Of a DNA stretch of 64,000 nt, positions 52,570 to 62,106 are shown piece after piece. The notes beneath the pieces were generated by a model that made no database searches, was not told the DNA's origin, and saw only the letters and a program-made list of their open reading frames with translations. The number at the start of each line of letters is the position of its first letter. The first letter of the stretch is position 1. This DNA is from Corynebacterium phocae. Its GTDB lineage: Bacteria > Actinomycetota > Actinomycetes > Mycobacteriales > Mycobacteriaceae. The position numbers were made by a program, and so were the translations under genes. The stretch lies in the NCBI RefSeq assembly GCF_008693075.1, contig NZ_VXKJ01000037.1, positions 286,207 to 350,206 on the forward strand. The letters run 5' to 3'.

Positions 52570-53670
52570 CTATTGCCTTGACTTTGCCAGCTGCCGGTTG
52601 CGCCTCCCAGCCAGGAACACCCCGGTGCCACAAGCCGCCAGCAAGATGGCGCCAAGCACCCCACCGCCAATGAGAAGGATAGGACTAACACCGTCTTTTT
52701 GGGCCTGGACTTCCTTTTCAAGATCTTCCTTACTGGCATGGTCGGCGGAGGCAAAAGCTGGGTCACGCAAGGTAGCTGTGGCCACAACCCCGCTGCCATC
52801 AGCCTTAACCAACTGCATAATGAAGGGATTATCCGGGGCTTCGCCCTGGGGATAGGTCAGGGTCAGCGTTCGGGAGGCTATGTCAATATCCCTGTCCACG
52901 CCGTGAATGAAGTTGCCCTGGCCGTCCACGTAACGCAGTTTGACCGTTTGCTCATCAATGCTGCCAAACTTTTGGTAAAGATCCAGGGCCTTATCCACGG
53001 ACAACTTAGCGGTAATGGTGTTGCCCGAAATCGTGGCCTCTAGGTAAATATGCTCCGCCTGCAAGTCATCAACCGGCGGGGCCGCCTGGCGCTCCGGCTT
53101 ACTCCCCGGCACCTCCGGGCGCGGGCCAGCGGGCGCCCCCTCCCCAGAACCTTGTTGAGGGGAACCGCCACCCTTGCCGTGGGAGTCCCCTGGCATGGAA
53201 GCGCCTTCGGTGCCGTTGCCGCCTTCGGCGCGGGGCGCACCACCGTTGCCGCCTTCGGCGCGGGGCGCACCGCCTTCTGAGCCAGGAGAAGGTGGGGTTA
53301 CCCCGCTACCCTGCACCCCACTATTGTCGGTGCCAGCGGCGGGTGTGGCTACCAACTGGATGGTGGCGCTGAAACCGGCCGCGGAAACGGGCACGGAAAT
53401 AGATCCGCCGGACGCCGGTGCCGTGACAGATGCCGATCCGCCAGAGGCACTGACCTCCCAGCCGCCGCCCGAGTAAGAAGCTTGGGCCGCAACGGGAAGC
53501 GAGACAGTGGTGGTTTGCCCGGCGGTAACGTAGATGGGCTCGGAGATAGCTTGTTTCACCATCTCCGGGGAAATACCTTGCGGCAGGGCCAGTGCTGGTG
53601 CAGTTGAGATAGCTCCGGCCACAGCGGCCGCCAGCGCGGCTCCGGTTAGACGGGTGAAAATGTTTAACAC
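52570..53670 (-). CDS. Secreted, membrane-anchored protein of unknown function
   Basis: From GTG 53670 (GAGGGG ten bases upstream) this encodes 366 residues. A signal peptide (about 1-27, LTGAALAAAVAGAISTAPALA) precedes a beta-rich Ser/Gly/Ala region, then a Gly/Glu/Pro/Ala-rich linker with an exact repeat (GGAPRAEGGN) and a second beta domain (about 200-310). The end is one membrane helix (ILLIGGGVLGAILLAACGTG) and a basic tail. A further upstream start would add Lys/Thr-rich residues translated from a 12-bp repeat. I know no family. It sits between xerD and the pldP-like gene, where I would not expect it. Confidence 0.72.
   Translation of the reverse strand: MLNIFTRLTGAALAAAVAGAISTAPALALPQGISPEMVKQAISEPIYVTAGQTTTVSLPVAAQASYSGGGWEVSASGGSASVTAPASGGSISVPVSAAGFSATIQLVATPAAGTDNSGVQGSGVTPPSPGSEGGAPRAEGGNGGAPRAEGGNGTEGASMPGDSHGKGGGSPQQGSGEGAPAGPRPEVPGSKPERQAAPPVDDLQAEHIYLEATISGNTITAKLSVDKALDLYQKFGSIDEQTVKLRYVDGQGNFIHGVDRDIDIASRTLTLTYPQGEAPDNPFIMQLVKADGSGVVATATLRDPAFASADHASKEDLEKEVQAQKDGVSPILLIGGGVLGAILLAACGTGVFLAGRRNRQLAKSRQ
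53215..53274 (-). repeat. 30-bp direct repeat in the secreted protein linker
   Basis: Two adjacent 30-base units (53215-53244 and 53245-53274) differ at a single position. They encode the duplicated Gly/Ala/Pro/Arg/Glu/Asn segment of the linker; a recent duplication is likely. Confidence 0.9.
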
Positions 53671-53710
53671 AGCTTGAATCCCCTCAGATTGGTTTTTCTC
53701 ATCGATCTTG

Positions 53711-53754
53711 GTTGCCACCTTTGTTGGCACTTTTGTTGCCGCCTTTGTTGCCAC
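53711..53754. repeat. 12-bp tandem repeat between xerD and the secreted gene
   Basis: GTTGCCACCTTT, GTTGGCACTTTT, GTTGCCGCCTTT and a partial GTTGCCAC run head to tail with a period of 12 in the 108-bp gap. Being in the 5' region of the secreted gene, its length could alter expression. Confidence 0.85.
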
Positions 53755-53778
53755 GGGGTGGCTTTGCAACTCTACCCC

Positions 53779-54717
53779 TTATGCCCGCGGATGGGCGGCC
53801 CGCCACATCTCTTGGAGGGCTTCAGGGTTGAGGTGGGTATAAATCTGGGTGGTGGTCACCGAGGAGTGCCCTAAAAGCTCCTGGACCACACGCACGTTAG
53901 CACCGCCCTCCAGGAGGTGGGTGGCAAAGGAATGCCGCAAGGTGTGGGGAGAGATTTTCTTGTCTATCCCGGCCCGCTCCGCCCCGGCTTTAATGACCAC
54001 CCACGCCGATTGGCGCGATAACGGCCCGCCGCGCGTATTGAGAAACAGCGCAGGGGATTTTCCCACCGTCATCACAGGGCGTGAGCGCACCAGATATTGT
54101 TCTAGCGCAGCCCGGGCGCGGGCGCCCACCGGCACCAACCGGTCCTTGTTGCCCTTGCCGCGTACTTTAAGCACACCCAACTCCCCGGGCGCTAGGCCGG
54201 TGCTCATGGCCGTGGCGTCATCAACACTAAGCCCCACAATCTCGGAGATACGGGCTCCCGTGCCGTACAGCAACTCCAGCAGCGCGCGGTCGCGAAGGTG
54301 GACGGCCCCGGCTTCTTCCCCATCGGGGATGTTGTCAATGAGTTTTTCCACCTCCGCCACCGAAAGCGTTTCCGGTAACCGCTGGGCAGTGCGCGGAGGA
54401 GAAACCTGCGCCGCGACGTCCACCGGGACAAGGCCCTCAGCCAGCGCAAACTTGTGCAGACCCCGGGCCACGATAAGCGCGCGATTGGCGGAACTAGGGG
54501 CCAGCTTTTCCCGGAGGAAGGCAAGGTAGGACTCGACGTGTTTTTCCGTGACAAACCCCAGATCCGTGATGCGCGCCTCCTCCAACCATTCCACGTAACG
54601 CTTCACGTCGCGGCCGTAGTTACTCAGGGTGTTTTCCGGGGCGCCTTTTTCCACCGCCAAGTGGTTCAGCCACACTTCGCCAGCCGCTTGCGCGGGGGTA
54701 TTCCGGGAGCTACTCAC
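53779..54717 (-). CDS. xerD: Tyrosine recombinase XerD
   Basis: XerD (312 aa) resolves chromosome dimers at dif with XerC. The N-terminal core-binding domain and the C-terminal catalytic domain with Arg (GTGARISE), His-x-x-Arg ([12 protein letters not shown]), His (LGHSS) and Tyr nucleophile (TQIYTHL) are all present. GTG 54717 overlaps the NUDIX stop (GTGA). Position after a NUDIX gene is the actinobacterial arrangement for xerD. Confidence 0.93.
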   Translation of the reverse strand: MSSSRNTPAQAAGEVWLNHLAVEKGAPENTLSNYGRDVKRYVEWLEEARITDLGFVTEKHVESYLAFLREKLAPSSANRALIVARGLHKFALAEGLVPVDVAAQVSPPRTAQRLPETLSVAEVEKLIDNIPDGEEAGAVHLRDRALLELLYGTGARISEIVGLSVDDATAMSTGLAPGELGVLKVRGKGNKDRLVPVGARARAALEQYLVRSRPVMTVGKSPALFLNTRGGPLSRQSAWVVIKAGAERAGIDKKISPHTLRHSFATHLLEGGANVRVVQELLGHSSVTTTQIYTHLNPEALQEMWRAAHPRA

Positions 54718-55355
54718 AACTTTTTCAGGTCCGGACCGGGGCGGCGCTGGGCAATAGAATCAGGGCGCAGGTCAAAGGGCACGTCCACGCTACGGGCCTG
54801 TGCCCCGCAGCGCACCACCTGGTAGGCGGACAAGATCCCGGACACGGCGATGGAATTAACAATCTCCCCGGTGAGGATCCGGGACACGGCGGTATCCAGT
54901 GGGACCCAGGCAAAAGCCATATCCGCCTCCTCATCACCTTGGGCATCGAGCTTTTCAACGCTTGTTAACCCTGTGGCCAGATACACGCGCACAGACTCCT
55001 CGCAAAAACCCGGGGAAGTCACCAGGTCGCAGAGCACCGACCACTGTTGGGCTTGGATCCCGGCTTCCTCCTGCAACTCCCGCTTGGCTCCGGCTAGCTC
55101 GGATTCACCCTTGATGTCTAGCAAACCGGCCGGCAGCTCCCAGAGCCTCCGTCCCACGCTGTGCCGGTACTGCTCCACCATGGCTACGCGCCCAGAAGCG
55201 TCTATGGCCACCACGGCCACCGCGCCCAGATGCTCAACGATTTCGCGGTGTGCCACCGCGCCGCCTGGCATGCTGACGCGGTCGCGGCGCAGGGCGATAA
55301 TGGGGGCATCGGCAAGTAGTGCCGAATCCAGCGTCTCAAATTCGTGCCTAGTCAT
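54714..55355 (-). CDS. NUDIX hydrolase (ADP-ribose pyrophosphatase type)
   Basis: The 213-aa enzyme has the complete Nudix box ([24 protein letters not shown], about 78-101; key residues G, E, REL, EE) with an upstream [17 protein letters not shown] segment as in ADP-ribose pyrophosphatases. It corresponds to Rv1700. In M. tuberculosis pyrG (Rv1699) lies directly before it; here only 3 bp separate it from the mctB-like gene. Confidence 0.9.
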   Translation of the reverse strand: MTRHEFETLDSALLADAPIIALRRDRVSMPGGAVAHREIVEHLGAVAVVAIDASGRVAMVEQYRHSVGRRLWELPAGLLDIKGESELAGAKRELQEEAGIQAQQWSVLCDLVTSPGFCEESVRVYLATGLTSVEKLDAQGDEEADMAFAWVPLDTAVSRILTGEIVNSIAVSGILSAYQVVRCGAQARSVDVPFDLRPDSIAQRRPGPDLKKL

Positions 55356-55358
55356 CTG

Positions 55359-56306
55359 TTACTCCTTCACGGTGGGCATAGGTGCCTTCGCGGACGTGTC
55401 CGCGCCGTAGGCTCCGGAACGGCCATCAAGTTGCTCGCGCACGGCCAGCACCGTGGCTATACGGGCCCAGACGTGGTTGATGGAATCTACCGTAGATACC
55501 TCATTGTCCTTGTCAGCGCGCAGCCTGCCTATCGAGCCCATCTCCGCCGCAGACTCAATCCGTGCGGCCAGGACCGTGTTTTCCCCAACTTCGTTGAGGC
55601 CGGTGAGCATCTGGGCAAGTTGCTCCGCCTTGAAACCGGAGGTTCCCTCCCCGTCCGTGCGGCCGTCTACGACCACGATTGCCTGCGCGGGCAGGACCGT
55701 CTCATCCTCGTACTTAATAAAGTCCTTTTTCTTCAACGTCTGCAGCAACGTGGCGCGTTCTTCCACCGTTGCCAGGGGATCGGTAGTTTCCGGATCTCTG
55801 AAGAGCCCATATCCCAGCGCCTGGCCGGCGTGCATACCAACCCCCACGTTCTTAGTGGACAAAGACGCCCCCGCCGGCAGGGAGTTGGCAATCAGGGCAG
55901 AGAGTTTATCCGCCTCTTCTTTGTCAAAAAAGCGGTCCGCTAGGTCAATGCGGCCGGCGTTGATTGCACCAGCCGCCTCCAGGAGCGACTGGATGGAGGC
56001 CACCTCGTGTTCCGTGGCGTTTGACGTGGATATCAGCAACACGGGGCGCTGGGCCAAGGTGTCAGCAACGGTACCCGGTGCTAGCTCAGCCAGGACCTCA
56101 TCTGCAGACTTCAGCTGCGCGCTATTTATCTGGTTGTCCTGGACTGAGCGCCGGTACTCATCGCGGACCGCTGCTTCAGTCTCATCAGTGCCCACAGATC
56201 CGCTGACCACGGGGCCCAGCGCGAAAGCGCCCAGGGCAACCCCCACGGCCACGCCAAAACCTAGGCCGGTGACCACCGGCGCGGAAGAAGAAAAACTGCG
56301 CGGCAT
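55359..56306 (-). CDS. mctB: MctB-like copper transport family protein
   Basis: The 315-aa protein has one N-terminal hydrophobic helix (about 10-35, VVTGLGFGVAVGVALGAFALG), a coiled-coil segment around EYRRSVQDNQINSAQLKSADEVLAEL and two further domains, matching Rv1698 (MctB), a membrane protein linked to copper handling in mycobacteria. The copper role here is inferred. It touches the SteA-like gene by one base. Confidence 0.87.
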   Translation of the reverse strand: MPRSFSSSAPVVTGLGFGVAVGVALGAFALGPVVSGSVGTDETEAAVRDEYRRSVQDNQINSAQLKSADEVLAELAPGTVADTLAQRPVLLISTSNATEHEVASIQSLLEAAGAINAGRIDLADRFFDKEEADKLSALIANSLPAGASLSTKNVGVGMHAGQALGYGLFRDPETTDPLATVEERATLLQTLKKKDFIKYEDETVLPAQAIVVVDGRTDGEGTSGFKAEQLAQMLTGLNEVGENTVLAARIESAAEMGSIGRLRADKDNEVSTVDSINHVWARIATVLAVREQLDGRSGAYGADTSAKAPMPTVKE

Positions 56307-57490
56307 TAGCTAAACCACCCCGTGATGATTGAAGAAATATTGTCCCAGGTACCTTCCAAATTTTCCACAAAAGAACCCTGACCGCCAAAACCCGCCACCA
56401 GCACTATCACCGCAATGGCAACCAAAATGGCCAGCAAGGCCCACAGCCAGGCCAGCGTGCCCCCGGCGGGAGCCGTGTAGAGGCTGATGACGGCATCCGC
56501 GTCCACAACCTTGCGGCCGGCCTTCATGCGAGCCAAGTACGCGCTGGGCGCGGCGTTATCCGCGGCCGCAAAAACCTGGTCCAGGTCAACCGCGCCGCCC
56601 ACCTGAACAATCATGTCCGCCTCGTGGTAGTCCACCAGCAGTAGCGCTAAATCTGAAACGGAGTCCACCGTGGAGGGAAACGTCACCGCGCCCACCCCTA
56701 GGTCCTGGATCCGCTCAAGCCCTGGTGCCCGGCCGTCGGGGGCGGCCGGAAGAACTACCTTGGAAGCGGCACGCAGGGTCTCCGCCTCTACCTCGGTGGG
56801 ATCAGCAATAACGACATCAGGGGTATAACCCATATCCATCAAGGAATCAGCCGCAGCGCCAACCGCCACCGTCATGGGCTCGTACTCACGGATAAAGTTG
56901 CGCAACAACTTGATTTTGGCGCGATGGTCCTCACTGGGGGAAACGACTATGACCTTGCGGCCCTGCATGGCAGTGCCCAGGTCGGGGATACCAAGACCAT
57001 CTATCAGCAACGGGCCTTCAGCATGAATGAACTGGATGGAGTTGCCAAAATAGGCCTCCATCCTGTCAACCAGGCCGCGCTGGGCTTCCGCGTAGACCTC
57101 ATCCGCCCGCTTGGAGTCCAAGAATTGTCCCTCTCCCAGGAGCTTCTCCCCGGAGTAGACCTCCCCTTCCTCAGTCAGCCGGACCTTCTTGCCGTCCTTG
57201 ACACGGTTGCGGAATGTCTCTCCCAGGCCCTCCACCAGTTGTACCTTTGCATCCAACAGCACGCGCGGGCCAGTGTTGGGGATAGTCCCCGTTGCAAACT
57301 GGGAGATATTTAAAACCGCGGCCGGGCCGGCGTCTGCCAGGTGCTGTGCCTCTTGACGGGAGATATCTGTGGCATCAACGACCGCGAAGTCACCAGCGGA
57401 AAGCTTCTTAAATCCCCTGCCGTGCGGGGTGCAATCGCGCAGGGTGGCATGCAGCCCTGGGAGATCGCTGTTTCGGGAAAACAAACTCAT
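56306..57490 (-). CDS. steA: SteA-like cell-separation protein
   Basis: The 394-aa protein corresponds to Rv1697 and C. glutamicum SteA, which affects daughter-cell separation with SteB. It has a thiamin-pyrophosphokinase-like fold region (VVIADPTEVEAETL and VQVGGAVDLDQVF near 230-320) and a C-terminal transmembrane helix (about 344-368, LAWLWALLAILVAIAVIVLV). The SteB partner in C. glutamicum is the neighbouring membrane protein of the MctB family, which fits the adjacent gene. Confidence 0.85.
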   Translation of the reverse strand: MSLFSRNSDLPGLHATLRDCTPHGRGFKKLSAGDFAVVDATDISRQEAQHLADAGPAAVLNISQFATGTIPNTGPRVLLDAKVQLVEGLGETFRNRVKDGKKVRLTEEGEVYSGEKLLGEGQFLDSKRADEVYAEAQRGLVDRMEAYFGNSIQFIHAEGPLLIDGLGIPDLGTAMQGRKVIVVSPSEDHRAKIKLLRNFIREYEPMTVAVGAAADSLMDMGYTPDVVIADPTEVEAETLRAASKVVLPAAPDGRAPGLERIQDLGVGAVTFPSTVDSVSDLALLLVDYHEADMIVQVGGAVDLDQVFAAADNAAPSAYLARMKAGRKVVDADAVISLYTAPAGGTLAWLWALLAILVAIAVIVLVAGFGGQGSFVENLEGTWDNISSIITGWFS

Positions 57491-57516
57491 GCGCGCGATT
57501 GTCCCACGTCATATAC

Positions 57517-59205
57517 CTAAAGTGGGTTAGGCGCGCGCAAGCGCCCCACTTCCTCCTGGGCGCGGTCGTAGAGTTCCTGGGCGTGGGCCCGGCCTGTCTC
57601 ACTGCCATCTAGTCCGGCCAGCATGCGCGCCAATTCTTCGACTCTTTGCTCCGGCGTGAGGTTGGATACCCCGGAGGTAGCCAACTCCTTGGCCACATGA
57701 ATGTGGGCATTGGCAAAGGCCGCCACCTGGGGAAGGTGAGTTACCACGATAACCTGGTTATTGAGCGCAAGCCTGGCCAGGCGCCGCCCGATTTCCACTG
57801 CGGCACGCCCGCCTACGCCGGCGTCCACCTCATCAAAAACCATGGTGGTGCCGCTAGTGTTGGCCGCTAGAACCACCTCAAGAGCCAACATGACGCGGGA
57901 AAGCTCACCGCCGGAGGCAGAGCTTGCCAGGGGGCGGCCGTTGAGCATCAACTCCACTTCATCCGCGCCGGTGCGGGAGTATTTTGCGGTCCGAACTTGG
58001 GCCTCTAACGCCGATGCCCCCATGGCCAAGCCAGCCAACTCCCGCGTCACGGCAGTAGATAACGCTGCAGCTGCGCGTTTGCGCGCCAAAGTCAAAGCCT
58101 TGGCCTTGGCAATCATCTCCGCCTCCGCTTCCATGACCTGACGCTTGAGTTCCTCGAGTGCCTCCCCGGAGGTATCAATGGAACTTAGCCGGGCGGCGGC
58201 GTCCTCACGCCATTTAAGGACCCCGTCAATATCCGGCGCGTACTTGCGGGTGAGTGCCTTGAGCTCTTGCTGGCGTTGCAGGCTCTTTTCTAGCTGGTTG
58301 GGATCTGCGGGCAGGCCATCCAGGAACTGGCCCAGCTCTCCTGCAATATCGCTCAAGCGGGCGGTGATATCCCCCAGCTGCTCACCGAGCGCGCTCAGCT
58401 TGGGATCCTCCGCTCCTGCTAGCTGCGAGCGCGCCTGGCCTAGCAAAGCCGCAGCCGAGGACTCCCCAAAGCTGTCCTCACCATCAATGGCGCCCAGCGC
58501 AGAACTGGCTTGCTCGCGCAGCCCATCAACGTCTTGTAACCGGCGGATTAACTCCACCAACCCCGCGTCTTCCCCGGGCTCTGGGGCAATGTCATCAATC
58601 TCAGCGACCGCGTACTGCAAGCGGTCTACTTCTTGGGCTAACTCCCGCCGCGACTGCGTGCGGTGTGCATAGTCTTTAGCCAGGGTGCGCCAGTGCCGGA
58701 AGGCCACGGCGTAGTCTTCTAGCAACGGCCCAACCTTATGGTCGGAGCGGTCCACGGCCAAAAGTTGTTGATCCGGGGCCAGTAACCGCAGCTGGTCATT
58801 TTGGCCATGGACGGTGAGAATTTTCTCCGCGAATTCCCCCAACGTGGCGGCGGGCACTGCGCGGCCTCCCAAATAGGCCTTGGAACGGCCGGCGGCGGAG
58901 ACGGTACGGGAGGCTATGTATTCCCCGTTTTCATCGGCCATACCCCCTACGGACTCCACCAGCTGGATTACCTCCTCACGAGATTCCAGCTCATCAATGA
59001 TAAAACGGCCCTCAACTGCGGCCTTATCCGCGCCCTGGCGGACCCGGGAGGCGTCCGCCCTATTCCCTGCCAGCAAACGCAGCCCGGTGACCACCATGGT
59101 CTTACCGGCACCAGTCTCACCGGTCAGGACGGTCAACCCGGAGGAAAGTTCCGCTGAGGCGCGTTCGATGACGCCTAGGTTTTCAATGGAGATATCGGCA
59201 AGCAT
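57517..59205 (-). CDS. recN: DNA repair protein RecN
   Basis: RecN (562 aa) is an SMC-like ATPase acting on double-strand breaks. The N-terminal Walker A GETGAGKTMVVTGLRLLAG (about 29-47), coiled coils (about 150-370), the ABC signature LASSASGGELSRVMLAL and Walker B MVFDEVDAGVGG are in place. ATG 59205 opens it; the NAD kinase gene lies 48 bp upstream. Position fits Rv1696. Confidence 0.94.
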   Translation of the reverse strand: MLADISIENLGVIERASAELSSGLTVLTGETGAGKTMVVTGLRLLAGNRADASRVRQGADKAAVEGRFIIDELESREEVIQLVESVGGMADENGEYIASRTVSAAGRSKAYLGGRAVPAATLGEFAEKILTVHGQNDQLRLLAPDQQLLAVDRSDHKVGPLLEDYAVAFRHWRTLAKDYAHRTQSRRELAQEVDRLQYAVAEIDDIAPEPGEDAGLVELIRRLQDVDGLREQASSALGAIDGEDSFGESSAAALLGQARSQLAGAEDPKLSALGEQLGDITARLSDIAGELGQFLDGLPADPNQLEKSLQRQQELKALTRKYAPDIDGVLKWREDAAARLSSIDTSGEALEELKRQVMEAEAEMIAKAKALTLARKRAAAALSTAVTRELAGLAMGASALEAQVRTAKYSRTGADEVELMLNGRPLASSASGGELSRVMLALEVVLAANTSGTTMVFDEVDAGVGGRAAVEIGRRLARLALNNQVIVVTHLPQVAAFANAHIHVAKELATSGVSNLTPEQRVEELARMLAGLDGSETGRAHAQELYDRAQEEVGRLRAPNPL

Positions 59206-59253
59206 GTCCGCATTCTATAGTATTTTTGTTCGATTACAGCTAAAGGCGTGGGC

Positions 59254-60144
59254 CTAACCGCGCGGGCCGCGCCAGCCTTCCACTGGCAAGCGGAATTTAG
59301 AGACCAAACGGTCAGCAAAAGGCAGGCTGTCCAGCCGCACCCACTTTACCTCCCGCTCACCGCGTACGACCTCTACGCGCGAACCCGGCGGCATAGTGAT
59401 ATCACGAGTGCCGTCCATGATGACAATGGCCGGTGAGGTCGAAGACACCGACTCCACCGCGACACAAGATTTAGGGGAAACAACCAAGGGCTTGGCAAAC
59501 AACGCGTGGGCGTTATTTGGCACCACCACTATGGCATCCAACTCCGGCCACAGCACCGGGCCGCCGGCGGAAAAAGCATAGGCAGTAGAACCGGTGGGAC
59601 TGGAGATCAGCATACCGTCACACCCATAAGAGGACACTGGCCGGCCGTCAATCTCCAGCACCGCGTCAAGGACACCCGAGCGGTTCAAGTTTTCCACGCT
59701 GGCCTCATTAAGTGCCCACGACGTACCGATGAGTTGCCCGTCCTGGTCCAGCACCCGGACGGAAAGAGTCATGCGCCCCACCACCCGGTAGCTACAGGAA
59801 ATAACGCGCTCAATGGCGTCATCCATTGACTCAGCCTCAGACTCTGCCAAAAAGCCCACGTGTCCAAGATTGATGCCCAGAACCGGGACATCAACCGCGA
59901 AGGCTAGATCTGCGGCCCGCAAGAACGTGCCGTCACCGCCAAGGACCAGTACCATCTCACAGCCTGCTGCCGCCGCTTCATCGTGCGCCACGACTTCCAG
60001 GTCACCAAAGTCAACCTCCGCGCGCTCATCGGCGCACACGGCCACCTCAATGCCTGCCGCGCGCAGCCTATCCGCAGCCTCAAACATAGCCTCAACGTTA
60101 TCCGCGCGGCCGGTATGCGGTACCAATAAAATACGCCGTCCCAT
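59254..60144 (-). CDS. nadK: NAD kinase
   Basis: NAD kinase (296 aa) makes NADP. The GGDGT motif (VLGGDGTFLRAADLA, about 67-81), NLGHVGFLAE, and the substrate-binding region SSPTGSTAYAFSAGGP are intact. It overlaps tlyA by one base (TAATG-type joint) and precedes recN, as in Rv1694-Rv1696. Confidence 0.95.
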   Translation of the reverse strand: MGRRILLVPHTGRADNVEAMFEAADRLRAAGIEVAVCADERAEVDFGDLEVVAHDEAAAAGCEMVLVLGGDGTFLRAADLAFAVDVPVLGINLGHVGFLAESEAESMDDAIERVISCSYRVVGRMTLSVRVLDQDGQLIGTSWALNEASVENLNRSGVLDAVLEIDGRPVSSYGCDGMLISSPTGSTAYAFSAGGPVLWPELDAIVVVPNNAHALFAKPLVVSPKSCVAVESVSSTSPAIVIMDGTRDITMPPGSRVEVVRGEREVKWVRLDSLPFADRLVSKFRLPVEGWRGPRG

Positions 60145-60959
60145 TACTCCGGGCCCTCCTCGATAGCACGTTTAACCGCAGCTTCTAGCTCTTGCTCGCT
60201 CATCCGTGAGCGCCCCTGATCAAGGACCAGGTGCAGGAAATACTCAACATTGCCGCTAGGCCCCGGCAGCGGGGAGGCTGCAATTCCCTGGCAGCTCAGC
60301 CCCAGGGTTTCCGCAAATTGCGCAACCCCCAGGGTTGTTTCCACCCGCAGATGCGGACTGCGTACCACACCGCCTTGACCCAACCGGTCCTTGCCAACCT
60401 CAAATTGGGGTTTGACCATGGGCAATAACGTAGCTGACTCCCGCATACACGAGACAATAGCCGGAAGCACCAACCGCAAGGAGATGAAAGACAAATCCCC
60501 TACCGCCACGTCAAGCGGCCCGCCGGTCATCTCTGGCGTGAGATTGCGGATATTAGTCCGGTCAAGCACGGTGACCCGCGGATCATTTTGGAGCCGCCAC
60601 AAAAGCTGGCCGTATCCGACGTCCACGGCCACGACTTCCTTGGCCCCACGCGACAAACACACGTCTGTAAAGCCACCAGTGGAGGCCCCAGCGTCTAGTA
60701 CCCGCTGGCCTTCCAGCGGTACATCAAAAGCCTCTAGAGCGCCCAGAAGCTTGTGCGCGCCACGCGACGCCCACTGGTCCTCCGGGGATTCCTCCACCCG
60801 GATGGAAACCTCCGGGTCCACGACCGTGGCGGGCTTGGCGGCCTGAAACCCTCCCACGTAGACTCTCCCGGCCTTAATCATCTGGACGGCTTGTTCCCGG
60901 GATCGCGCAATCTTGCGACGGACCAATTCCGCGTCCAGGCGGCGGCGTTGAGGTGCCAT
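60144..60959 (-). CDS. tlyA: rRNA 2'-O-methyltransferase TlyA
   Basis: TlyA (271 aa) methylates 16S and 23S rRNA; in mycobacteria its loss gives capreomycin resistance. An S4 RNA-binding domain (about 6-65: RRLDAELVRRKIARSREQAVQMIKAGRVYV) is followed by an FtsJ-type methyltransferase with SAM motif VLDAGASTGGFTDVCL (about 90-105). The start overlaps the stop of the small upstream gene (TAATG). Confidence 0.95.
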   Translation of the reverse strand: MAPQRRRLDAELVRRKIARSREQAVQMIKAGRVYVGGFQAAKPATVVDPEVSIRVEESPEDQWASRGAHKLLGALEAFDVPLEGQRVLDAGASTGGFTDVCLSRGAKEVVAVDVGYGQLLWRLQNDPRVTVLDRTNIRNLTPEMTGGPLDVAVGDLSFISLRLVLPAIVSCMRESATLLPMVKPQFEVGKDRLGQGGVVRSPHLRVETTLGVAQFAETLGLSCQGIAASPLPGPSGNVEYFLHLVLDQGRSRMSEQELEAAVKRAIEEGPE

Positions 60960-61124
60960 TAGTTCTCCTGCAAGGCGTCACGCAATAACATGTGCGCCTG
61001 GTCTAGCTGAAGGTATTCGTCTTTAAGCGACTCGGGTTGCACAGCGAATACCTCCGCTACCTGCGCATCAAGCACCGAAGGCTCTGTCACCGCATGGGGA
61101 TCACGCGGCTTGGGAACCGCCATC
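60959..61124 (-). pseudogene. Frameshifted small conserved gene between the HAD phosphatase and tlyA
   Basis: An ATG at 61124 overlaps the phosphatase stop (TGATG), and the last codon overlaps the tlyA start (TAATG), as expected for a coupled operon gene. From the ATG the frame reads MAVPKPRDPHAVTEP, then hits a stop after three more codons. A one-base shift at CCC (61080-61082) gives an open continuation, SVLDAQVAEVFAVQPESLKD through to DALQEN. With one base removed the whole is exactly 55 codons. It occupies the Rv1693 place in the mycobacterial order. It is either a real frameshift or a sequence error. Confidence 0.7.
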
Positions 61125-62106
61125 ACCACCACTTCCCAGTGGCTTCCTCGGCTTTGTCACTACACGGGCGCACGTAGCGCGGTGCTTTGGGCAGCGCCCA
61201 CGCCACCTCCAAGACGGTACGCAAAGCCTGTACCCACGTGGCGTTGTCATCACCGTTTTCCAACAACACATCCTGGCCGTCGAAACGTGCGGTGAAACCA
61301 CCCTGCGCACCTGGGCGCGCTTGGGCGCGTGTCAAAGAAAGGTCACAAAGGTTTACGCCAACATAATCCGGCCGCAGCCGTTCCGGTGCCTCGATAAGCT
61401 CCATGGGCCCGCTCACCCCAGTTAACACGTGCAGGGTGTCCATAGCGGCGTTATTGCCGCCCATGATGTCAGTATCAAGACGGTCCCCCACTACCAGCGG
61501 CTTGGTTGCCCCTAGCGCGCGGGCTGCCTGGATAAACATTTCCGGCCCCGGCTTTCCGGCAGACACCGGCTCCACGCCGGTGGAGGCAGTAATAGCTGCC
61601 GCCAGCGCGCCGTTTCCTACCGCAAAACCGCGGCTGGTTGGCAACTGCAGGTCCATATTAGAACAGTAAAAAGCAGCTCCACCTCGAATAGCCAAGGCGG
61701 CCTCGCTCAACTGCTCCCAACCCATTTCCGTACTAAGTCCCTGGATAACCGCCGCAGGTTTATCATCCGCCGACTCCACCACAGTGAAACCAGCGTCAGT
61801 GGCTAGTTCCTTAAAGGACTCCGTACCAATTACCAATACCTTGGAATGCTTCTTCAAATTCTGCTTGACCAACCTGATAGCAGCCTGCGCTGAGGTAACC
61901 ACGCTTTCCGTCGTAGCTTCAAGCCCGATACCCCGCAGCTTATGCGCCACGTCCTCCGGTGCACGGGAAGCGTTGTTGGTTACATACACGGCTGGTAGGC
62001 CGCAGGCGTTCAACGTATCCACTGCACCGCGAATAGGTTCACCGCCCTGCCAGATGGTTCCATCCAAGTCCAGCAGCAAAGCGTCATGTTTGGTCAAAAG
62101 GCTCAT
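61123..62106 (-). CDS. gpp: HAD-IIA phosphatase (glycerol-3-phosphate phosphatase type)
   Basis: The 327-aa HAD enzyme has DLDGTIWQG (motif I, nucleophile Asp), VTNNASRAPEDV (motif II) and PLVVGDRLDTDIMGG (motif IV) with a C2 cap, as in the glycerol-3-phosphate phosphatases Gpp of C. glutamicum and Rv1692 of M. tuberculosis. The stop overlaps the ATG of the broken small gene. Upstream the stop of the TPR protein overlaps its start by four bases. Confidence 0.88.
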   Translation of the reverse strand: MSLLTKHDALLLDLDGTIWQGGEPIRGAVDTLNACGLPAVYVTNNASRAPEDVAHKLRGIGLEATTESVVTSAQAAIRLVKQNLKKHSKVLVIGTESFKELATDAGFTVVESADDKPAAVIQGLSTEMGWEQLSEAALAIRGGAAFYCSNMDLQLPTSRGFAVGNGALAAAITASTGVEPVSAGKPGPEMFIQAARALGATKPLVVGDRLDTDIMGGNNAAMDTLHVLTGVSGPMELIEAPERLRPDYVGVNLCDLSLTRAQARPGAQGGFTARFDGQDVLLENGDDNATWVQALRTVLEVAWALPKAPRYVRPCSDKAEEATGKWW

